In this document: positions 45,420 through 54,617 of the stretch, piece after piece
Layout: each line of letters starts with the position of its first letter
How positions within the stretch are numbered: the stretch's first letter is position 1
Assembly (NCBI GenBank): GCA_004369085.1
Contig: ML210251.1
Span: 1-54,617, forward strand
Reading direction: 5' to 3'
DNA from: Coprinopsis marcescibilis
Taxonomy: Eukaryota > Basidiomycota > Agaricomycetes > Agaricales > Psathyrellaceae
DNA length: 54,617 nt
The notes under the pieces: model-generated
Seen by the model: the letters and a program-made list of their open reading frames with translations, nothing else
Databases searched by the model: none
Told to the model about the DNA's origin: nothing
Program-made: the position numbers and the translations under genes

Positions 45420-48400
45420 TCAAGTCAAGGCTTCACCGTCATCCCACTCATCCCACTCGGAGCCCATATTAAGATCCACCTTCTCGTCGGCCAGCCCGAT
45501 TGGCCTCTTCGTCATGGAGAGATCGAATTCCACCTCGGCACGAGATGCGATGGGGATGGGAAGAATCCATTCTGTGACTTCGTCAACAATCTTAAACAAC
45601 TCCTTGATATTGTGCTGGTCGTGGAATACGGAACAAGGCTCCAGCACTTTCGAGAGCTTTTTGGCTTTTTGTGTATTTTTTCTAAAGGAAAATACCATCA
45701 GACAAACGCATGCGCATGGATTGCTGGTAGTCACTTACGCAATGTTGGATAATGCCTCTTTAGCCCGTTGCAAATCACTGTGCTCGGCCTTGTCGAAAAT
45801 ACGTCTCGCCACCCGCTTTTCTTTCAATAGGTGTTTCTCGAACCATTCCACACACAGCAACAAGTGCGGCACAAGACCCAGATAGTGTTTCTTGTAAAGT
45901 TCGTGCCCACCCCACTCCATACTTTTCGCTTGCTCTGCAAATTTGGAGAACTTGTCCGAGTCGTGTGAAGCCTTGCGTTTTTGGTGTCGCTTGTATGCCT
46001 TATAGATAACCCTTCCAGCAGCAAGAAGCTCTTTCGAAATGTCGCTTTTCTGCGTCTCCGTCGGTAACCCTGCATCATGTTCCACGTCCTTGAAAGCTAG
46101 GGCTGCTTGTACCGCTTCTTCGTCAACAAAATCAAGGTGTTCTTCGAGATTAACGGCCTCTTCTGCCTCAGCTGGAGTCACAGCCCCAGACCCCGGGTGT
46201 AACTCGCGGCTGATCTGCTCCTGGACCCTCGAGCCCACTGGATCGGTGACACCACTAGTGAGACTTGCACTGACGAGATCCATAACAACCGGTGGATCTC
46301 TGTTACGGAGTAACTCAGGAATCTGCGTGGCCAAGTTGAAGAAAACCCGTGTGACGCGTCTTGGAGGTGGATTAAGCGGTTGTGGACGATCTAGAGCCCA
46401 GAGGTGGACCAAATCGTCTAAAGGTGAGTCCGCCGTGGATCGCCATATTGCGCGGACAATGTCCTTCCAACAGGCCGCTAGCGAGAACCTTGTAACGCCA
46501 TGTTAACATTCATGGTGAAGCTAAAATTAAAGCCACGAACGACTCACCCCGCGTAAGAGCGATGGACTTCAATCCGCTCCAGGGGCTGCAATTTCTCAAA
46601 GATGTGGCTTTGCAAACCCGTACTGTTGATGTTGTATCCAACTGAAAGAGAATGAGCCATGTCCTTTTGTCAAGCATTCTCGAGGGACGCACCAAGACAC
46701 ATCGCTCTACAACTGCAAGTATTGTAGTCAATGAGCTTTGTCTGGATTACTAAAGTAAATGCACTTACATTCTTGGAATAAATAAGCGTCTGACTGGAAA
46801 CGGCGCGATACTCGTTTCGTTATCAAACAACAAGCGATCTTTTCATGATCAAGAGTTAAGTCGGCGAGTCAGGAATGACACGATAAGATGTCTCTCACCA
46901 GAGTGTGCCCCTGTGGTCAGAATCCACAAAACGCGATTCATGATGTCAAGAACACTGCCCAGAAGACTTTGCTGCGCCGTCGTGCCCCGTGGAATACGAC
47001 GAGAAAGCAAGATAAGCAAACTTCGTGGCAATGTAATGTTATGCCACATAAAGTTGTGGTATGCCAGTGTGACGGACCCGCACAGATACTCGAGAATATT
47101 GCAAAGGACATTGGCGTTGATAAAGAGCCCTGCATCCAGTACATGCCTATGTACCATAATGAGATGGCAGGGAAGTAGTCCAGACGGAAGGGACTCACCG
47201 AACGAAGTTTACTCCTGCTTGTATGAACCACGGCCGAGAGGCACTCAGAGACAAGAACAGTTCTGGTATGACAGAAACCCTGGTGAAATGCGGTCCGTTT
47301 CGGCGAAACACTGGCTGCGAACTGAGTGCCTTTGCCAACGAAGAGTGGTACACATAGCTCCCGGCATACTGTCCGTCAATATGGAAGCACAATTCGGCAG
47401 CCTGATGTATGGAGGTCAACTCCAGGGTCTGATGAGGGCCAGGAACGCCGTATAGAAGTTGGCGACACCAGGTAGCGACAACCTTTGAGCTGCTGAGTCC
47501 CTCTGGAATTTCGGACATTTTGACTTTAGACCAAGAACCAAGACGGTAATGAGAAGGATTCAAAGTGTGATAAAGCCGGTCCAGCCAGAAACTGGGAGAA
47601 ATGTTAACATGATATCGAAACAAGAATCCTATGACTGATGACTTACCGTCGATGGTCAGGGATTCTTACTACAAACGCTTTACCGAGAGTGTTTAACACT
47701 AATACTTGCTGGAAGTGAATACGAATTTGCGTGTAGAGCCATTTCTGATCAAGAGCTGCGAGCTCAAGATGCTGAGAGCGGCAACCAACGAAGCGACAGT
47801 TACCGTTAACAACGGATCGCAGACAAGGGGTAAATGCCAGAGCGCTGCGGCATTCAGCATCTTCTTTTCTGATGGCCTCGGCAATGAATCGCAGAATGGC
47901 GCCTCTGAGGACCTGTATTAGCTGTTGAGCTGAGGTAAATACTGCGTCTGGGATTCCTGAGGTTGAAACAAGCTGCGCGTGCAACCAAGTCCCAGAGGGA
48001 ACAAGGTAGGTATTTTCTGCCGTCGAAGGCTCGAAGTTGAACAGCCTTTGAGTGTTTGGGTGTCGTACTCCGATGGTGTCAGCCCAAACGTGGAGACACG
48101 AGCAGAACATCAGGAAGTCGGCCAATATTTCCGCTAGTTCGACGTTGTCCAGCGTCTTCAGGGAAGGAAAGTTGTTCGGATGGAAGAAGTGGCTAAAGCA
48201 AACCAGGGCAGAAGCTTCTTCACCAAGATTTGCGAAATGTTGACCGAGTGACCTCAGCTTCAGTAAATCTGAATCACGGATGGCTTGAAACATCGCAATC
48301 TGAATAACCAATGTAAGCACACCAGTCAGTCGGATGACCATTGACAGAGAGTAACACAATTTAGATCAATCACCTGGTCATTGAGCAACTTCGTTAGCAT

Positions 48401-51400
48401 AGTTGGCTTGATCTTGTTTGCGAGTTCCAGTAGGTGCGAGACGACGGGTTCGGAATTGGCGGATATGAACGTGCCGAAAGGCAAAAGCTGCCATAGTCCC
48501 TTGAAAACCATGCGGGAGCCTTGCCTCATCGCATCTTCGTTGGTCTCATCAAGGATGTAGAGACGAACTGCGTCGAGAATCCGGCCTTCAGCGAGATGGA
48601 TCTTCGCTGCATCTTCGTTCTTTCCCAGTTCCTCGAGGAAGATTGCGTGTGATTCGTCCAGGAAATCGTTTTCTTCGAAATATTCAAGCTGCTCGTCTTC
48701 AGTTTTGAACAACTCTTTTGATTTCCTGGATGATGGTGTCATTTAGAAGCTGATGGTTCCCAAAACGAGCTTATACGCACGCCACTTCCTTGGTTTTGAG
48801 GTAGAAGAGCTTCGCGACGTCCGTGAAATCTTCGACAAGAGTGAGGCTCATGGTTCCTGCGTGGTCTTTGATGAGTTGAACCCCTTCGTCAAACATCCCT
48901 GCCTTGCGATACATCTTTAGGGCTGCGTCATGTTCTTCTGCGTCTCTATAAGCATCACCTGCTCGGCCAAAGTCCCGTGCATTTTCGAAGCAGTCGCCGA
49001 CATTATGGGAGTAAACGCGACGATCCTCATCGGTGACTGCTTCTTGAACGCATTCAAGAAATGCCTGGGCTGCAGCAGAAAAGGACTTCAGTTGCTTTTC
49101 CAAATTTGCTGTCCGTTGAGCTTCTTTACGCATCAGATACGCATGCGACACGTTGGCCTCACGCCCCAAGTTTGCACGCCTGAAGCAGTGAGCCGCCTCA
49201 TGGTAGTTCTCTCGTTGGAAGAAATATCTCGCTCTATCTTCCCATTCTTCCTCTGAAGAAGAGACGACGAATTGCTGAATGGCGCCACCGGATGAATTGG
49301 GATCAAAGTCCTCAACAAGTCCCTTGTGCGACCATAGGTTCTGAATGTTGCATAGTGGGTCAACAATCTATCTTGCACTGACAGGGCATGAATAAACGTG
49401 CCTTCATAGGTTCGGACGTTCTTGAGGTGTCGAAAATCCACAGCTTCCGCCTTGCCCGAGTGACTGCAACATACAGGAATTTCAACTTTTGTAGAATTAA
49501 TGACAAGAGGTGGTTTGAGACTGAAGTGGACACACCTCACTGCAGAGTCCAGCATGGCGGATCGGATCGAATTTGGGTGCAGTCTTGCCTTCAATGAAGT
49601 TCTCCATGACCCGCCATTTGTTGAAATCGACGAGGGAATCCTCAAAGAATTGATATAGAAGAACCTGAGGGAAGATCGCGTCACTATAATATTTTAGCGA
49701 GAGATTACGCTGCATACGTCGTCGAATTCGAGACCTTTGCTGTCATAGAGGGTCCTGGACAAGGACCACTTCGTCAGGATACAGGCCCGGGTTGGAATAA
49801 AAAGTAAAGCTCTCACATGATGACCCCCACATCGCCCACTTGGTCAATGAGTTTTGACCTCGCCTTCTCGTCGCGAACTATGATACCTGACGAACGTTCA
49901 AGGAACCGACAACGATCTAAAAACGACGTACTTACATTGTTTTGCGCCAAATTGAAGTTTTTCACCACTGGGAAACCGTGTCATGGCTTTGGACTGTATT
50001 TTATTTGGCGGAAGACTTACATGTTGCCACCCATCAGGAAATCTACCTATCATAAATATTAGATCTTCACCAACATTGTTATTGTTGTCGAGACGAAGAC
50101 TCACGAGTTGCACCGCGTCACTGTTGGATACACTAAAGAAGAACGGTCTGAGGCCGCTAACAGTCCCTTTCTCTGGCGCCATTAAATCGAGCGAATTGGG
50201 CCATAGATGGGTGATGACCTCAATGATAGCGTGGGCACACGAAACAATGCCCCCATGAGAGCGATAATTGGTGGAAAGCGAAAATGTCAACGGTGGTTCT
50301 GATTGAGTTGCGGTGTTTTCTTGAGAATTTCGGCGTTCCTGCAAAGGTTCGTCAAACCCATTTTTGCGTTGAGTCTAGGGGAAATTCTTACTTCGAGTCT
50401 GTATAGAAACGCCTTCAAATCCTCGAAGCGGAACGAGTTTCCAACGGCAATTGTTTGAGCCGTATCTCCGGCCCAGAAAAGTCCAAGGGGGTTGTGGCAG
50501 AGTGACCTCAACACTACGGAAACGATGAGGACAACTTGAGGACAACGGGAAAGCAAATATTAGAAAATTCACTTACGCATGGAATCAATAAGCATGTTAT
50601 CCTGCGCTTCGTCGACGTAACTGTGCAGAGGTTGAATTGCTGAGCATGGAGGGACGGGAGAACGACATACAGGAAGTCGACCCTGGTACCAGGTATGCCT
50701 ATCAGGTCGAGCGCCTGAATGATTCGGTGTGTCCTATCACATAAATTGTTGAGAAACTAGGCAGACAAAGGAGCGACAGATCCTCAAACCTATCTGCGGA
50801 GTCGTAGTCCTCCAATTTGCGCTTGCGGGTTATGTATTTGGAAAAAATCGCGTATATCGTTTCGCGTTGGGTAGAAAATAGGTGATTGGTTCTTTCTCCT
50901 AGCGAAAGATAGGTATCCTCATCCAAGTACTTCCCGCTGCAGGACAAGGATTTTTCGGACCCTTTGATGACGCCTACAGGGTTTTAGAAGGTAAAATGCG
51001 TTAGATGAAGTGGAATACGCATCACTTACCGATTATTTCGCTAAAGACGAGTGAAGGATCTTCATAAAAGCGTCAACATTTGGACCCTACGGCAAGAAAA
51101 AAGGGTACCTAGGCCCCGAGTGAGGTGCTGTGGAAAGTGAGGCCAGTATCGCGTAAGGAAGGTTGTATAGTTCAAGAGCTTTTTGTCGTTGGACAGGAAT
51201 GATTCGAACATGTGGCTACACGACGCCAGCACCGGCTTGTTGAGGCGAATCGTAGCTGCATCAACTTCCTTGGTGGTCCTCCCAGAAGCACTGGGTTCAT
51301 CGACGGTATCCTGATCGTCAAGGATAGCGTTGGCATGGGCCTCTGCCGCGGCGATATTGTCTAAGAGATCTGAGACGATCAGTTCAGCCAACTTGGTGGG

Positions 51401-54001
51401 ATGGGTCAGATACATGGGCAATCTCACAACGCTGGTCCTCACCTTATCGAATGTCAGGAATAGCGGAAAATGTTCATCCTGTAACTGGCTAAACTTCTTT
51501 GGTAACATGGCCTTCCAAAACACGTTGTCGTTCTTGTGGAACAGGGTCTTCCGGGCTGATTCCTTGGCCGCCTTCTGGTTTGCGGCGACCTGTGCAAGTT
51601 CACTGTCCGTCTTTCCGCCCAGTTTTAGGGATGCCATCAGCTTGTTGAAATAGTCCTCGACACGGTCGGCAAGAACACGAGATTGAGTCACAAAGAGTTG
51701 GCGAGGTCGTGGCTTTCCGATATCGTCGAAATATGAGAAAGTCCTCTCGAGCCCAAGCATCTTGAACAACATAGTTGTAGTTTTGCTGAAAGCAGCGACC
51801 CTTAGATTAGCTGCCAACTCGGATTTTCTGTGCGCTTACCCTGTCCCGCTTCGTCCCAGAACATAGCAAGAGAACGGATGTTCAATTATCTCCATCTCTT
51901 GCGGACTGTCATACGATACATTGCGTCAATGGTCCATTCTTTAGCTGGTACTGTTACAGAGCATACCTCAGGTTGAAGACGTGTTCGATATTGAGCTCGG
52001 CAAGAATGGCTGTTATATGATTAATGATATGAGTTTCATCTCTATGATGAGAATGCGAAAATACCCGACCATTTCTCAATTCTTTCGAGAATGTAACGAA
52101 TTTTTCGAGGCTAAGAGCAAGCAGATGAGCAAAGTGAGTGTTTTCGTATCCTTGATATATCCCTCGAAACATACACAAGTAGTTGGTGGAGCTGAAAGGA
52201 AGTTGTAAGAACTAACTCAGCCATCTCGGATTAATAGCAATACATGCCTCATCCAAGTCTTCCTTTGGCAACTCCGGGGCTATCACATTGTTTGCGGGAG
52301 GTGCGTTGATTGGCGGGAAGGACGCCGGTACGACAAGGCCGTTGTTTGGATTGTCGTGAGGAACGGTACACCTGCGAATGTACTCTCTTCCTCTGTTATG
52401 TGCCAGCTGGTACCCCAGTGATTCCCAGAGGCGATTCAGCTGCGCGTGAGTGTAAATTCCGAAGATCTTGATTACTAGTTAATACATGGCATCAGCGTGA
52501 TCACGTTTTTTCGAGTTTGAAGAAAGTAACCTTGTCGTTCTCGAACCTAGCAACGGCAAGATGATAAGATATACTATGAACATGAAAACGGCCTAGAGCT
52601 TACCCCTGTTTCGGCGTGGAATTCCGGGACGCAATCGATTTGATACTGGCAAATTCTTGTTTGAGACAACTATACAGCTAGTTGGGCGATATTGGACCTA
52701 CCACCAGCCGAGAGTCCCTGGTCATTTTAGCCTCATATACAGGGACTGTATCATTCCCTTTGTTCAACCTCTTCTTATTGTCGGCAGAGAAATGACCGTT
52801 AGAAAGCTCTCTGTAACGATGAGTTAACACGAGACAACCACTCGCAACAGAGGTTGGCTGTCGTACTTGATTTTCTTCATGACGATATCGTATGAATGCT
52901 TGTTTCGCTTGTACGCCGCTTGTATGTTCGCTATCCCGCGACCTGCAATGTGGATCTCCCATTGGCCAAAACCAAAAGCACTGTCAAAGTAAAGTGCACT
53001 AAACCATGTGTTGTATTATCAGTCTATAGCGGTCTCGTCGCATCGGAAGGTGTCCTTACGCTTTCATAGGCTGGACAAATCCACGCGCAGAAGTAGATGC
53101 AGCAGAGCTAGATTCCGCTCCCATTTCCACAGCGGTGTCGATTTTGTCCAGTCGCGGTTTACTCGAGGCAGAGGGACCTGACTCAATCGGCGGGGGAATA
53201 TCAGTGAAAGTGCTGCGTATGGCTCCTGCGAGCTCGGGTCCCTGAAGTAAGCTGATGCTTTTCTGAACAGGCACATGAGCGACAACAGAACAACATTTAC
53301 AAACGGAATAAACTGACGGAAAGCATTCCTTTCATCTCCGCAAGGAAGTCGGTGCGCAATGCGCTAGCTTCGTCAAGGTTGTTTGGGGTCGAAACACCTA
53401 ATGCTTGCCACAAGGCCGAAGTTGCATCCTCTTTGTGGTCTTTCTTGGCCTGCAGGCGTTTCCTCTCTGCCTGACTGGGTTTCTTCTTCGAGACATGTCC
53501 TGCGACCGGAGTTGGAGGCTTATGTGCAAAGAGCTCTGTACGAACGAGCAGATCTACAGCCTTGATCGCGTTCTCAAATAAAGCTCGGTCCCGCAACAAC
53601 GAGGCCCTTGTGGTCGCGTCGAGTGGTAGCGTTTCAAAGTAGAGGAAATCAAGTAACCGCCGCAAAACCAAAATGTGAAGTTGCGAGGTTACAGAAGGTC
53701 CGTTTGTGGGGAAGGTTCTGAGCAACCAGCTTGAAAGGAATTCAGCCCATGGTCCATCTATTTTAATGTCAAGGAAAGTAACGGAAGGGAAATATGTTTA
53801 CGAACAAGATAGGACCAGTTCGAAAGTGTTCTGGAATGGTGGGTTGATTGCTTGTAGTTCACTTATCATAAGTTCTGGAGAATGGCTGTAAGGCCAAGAT
53901 GGTTCCAATTGCTCCAAGAAGCAACTAATATCCTCCACCGAGGATGTTTGTTGCTTAAGGGAGGATAAAAAGTCCCAGGGAAGGCCTTGTATCGTCGCCA
54001 T
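45420..54001 (-). CDS. TRANK1-like giant: UvrD helicase with TPR-like and CCCH-like modules
   Basis: One very large gene, many introns, well over 2000 residues. From the N-terminus (MATIQGLPWDFLSSL): a helical region with KKKPSQAERKRLQAKKDH (about 53430), then a superfamily 1 helicase. The helicase parts are a P-loop GRSGTGKTTTM split by an intron (about 51780-51850), DEAQDNM (about 50600), GDTAQTI (about 50470), NYRSHGGI (about 50260), SKGLEFDD and VAVTRAR (about 49460). TPR-like helical repeats follow (RYFFQRENYHEAAHCFRRA, MYRKAGMFDEG), then a C-x8-C-x4-C-x3-H finger near 47790 and a long C-terminus ending WDDGEALT. This matches the TPR-and-ankyrin-repeat protein 1 (lupus brain antigen)-like family, common in mushrooms, but I see no ankyrin repeats here. 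Function is not established. It is probably ATP- and nucleic-acid-dependent. Confidence 0.85.
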
Positions 54002-54462
54002 CTTCTGTGGCGAAGGAAGGCGGAGAGATGTGGGCGCAACCCATCAAGCCTCGAGTTCCTACCTTTTATACGAACTGGCGCTTGAGGATATGATTAGGTT
54101 CGTCTTCACACGTCTTCCGCAGCCCACGATCATAAGCAGTGACAGGTGCATTTCTGATACGAAGAACAGCTCCCCGAATAGTTTTGCAGCATATTTGACT
54201 TGAAAGTGGAGAAAAGAGAGTGCGATTCGAGGGGTAGGCAAGTGTAATTGAGTCTTAACATGAAATCACTGAAGAGACTCGCGTCTGCATTGTCGTGACT
54301 TCGTAAACTCCGACTGGCAATTGCCGAAATAGACTTTTTATCCGCCACTCCGCAACCAACCACATGGTCACTTGAACAGGGTTCTTGCACACAAACTGCC
54401 TCGTGTATACCAGTTGTTGGTGTTCAGAGAAAAGAAAGGTGAGGCGGCAGAGCACAGAAGGC
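54002..54462. other. Intergenic 461 bp before the right-edge gene
   Basis: Promoter and 5' leader of the giant helicase-like gene plus the 3' side of the next minus-strand gene. No separate gene is seen. Confidence 0.45.
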
Positions 54463-54617
54463 TTAATTTAAAAATTTATCGTACACGTGGTAATCGTCCA
54501 CGTCCTGGTCTTCGTCGTCCACAATATCTTCCTCCACATTCAGCTCCGGTTGCACGGGTGCTTTGGTAGGTGGCTTCTTCTTCACAATCGCCTTTATGGA
54601 CAAGTCCAGATGCAGCC
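54463..54617 (-). CDS. 3' end of a gene running off the window, acidic C-terminus
   Basis: Open minus-strand frame from the window edge to a stop at 54463. The visible end is basic then acidic: LSIKAIVKKKPPTKAPVQPE, NVEEDIVDDEDQDVDDYHVYDKFLN. It is short but the frame is clean and lies in a typical gene position. Product unknown, since only about 50 residues are in view. Confidence 0.5.
   Translation of the reverse strand, partial: LHLDLSIKAIVKKKPPTKAPVQPELNVEEDIVDDEDQDVDDYHVYDKFLN

Overview
The window is nuclear DNA of a filamentous basidiomycete, most likely a mushroom-forming Agaricomycete. Almost every gene is broken by short GT-AG introns of about 45-65 nt. The gene set is typically fungal: BNI4-like, Dbf2/Sid2 kinase, DOT1, an UNC93-like carrier, and a TPR/UvrD-type helicase giant. 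There are no bacterial-style operons, no CRISPR, and no intact transposon. I rebuilt exon joins by hand. For eight genes (MEI4-like, BNI4-like, ArfGAP, terpene cyclase, YOP1, OST5, RPA12, SPC25) and the 333-residue orphan, the proposed exons add up to a whole number of codons.

Layout. 1-2.68 kb: no gene, with an A+C-rich top strand. 2.7-15.7 kb is a run of minus-strand genes: a MEI4-like meiotic double-strand-break factor, a PHD-finger protein, a peroxisomal SCP-x-type thiolase, a DNMT2/TRDMT1 tRNA cytosine methyltransferase, and DOT1 (histone H3K79 methyltransferase). 16.3-23.8 kb is on the plus strand: an FAD amine/amino-acid oxidoreductase, a BNI4-like protein phosphatase 1 scaffold, and a SMAP/Age2-type ArfGAP. 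23.8-27.6 kb is gene-poor, with one intron-bearing tRNA-Gly(UCC). 27.6-29.4 kb holds a fused HAD/class II terpene cyclase (drimane-type), followed by a convergent UNC93-like membrane carrier (30.2-32.2 kb). 32.2-36.5 kb is again empty.

36.5-40.2 kb is compact: YOP1 and OST5 diverge from a 163-bp promoter, OST5 converges on RPA12 (RNA polymerase I) with 71 bp between stops, and an orphan 333-residue protein follows. 41.9-45.1 kb: a Dbf2/Sid2-type NDR kinase and the kinetochore gene SPC25 diverge from about 200 bp. 45.4-54.0 kb is one very large minus-strand gene for a TRANK1-like protein (UvrD helicase plus TPR-like repeats and a CCCH-like finger). The 3' end of another gene runs off the right edge.

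How the genes relate. There is no single pathway cluster. Several genes serve chromosome segregation, meiosis and septation (MEI4-like, DOT1, BNI4-like, Dbf2/Sid2, SPC25), and several serve the ER and secretory system (YOP1, OST5, ArfGAP). The only secondary-metabolism signal is the terpene cyclase, possibly with its neighbouring carrier.
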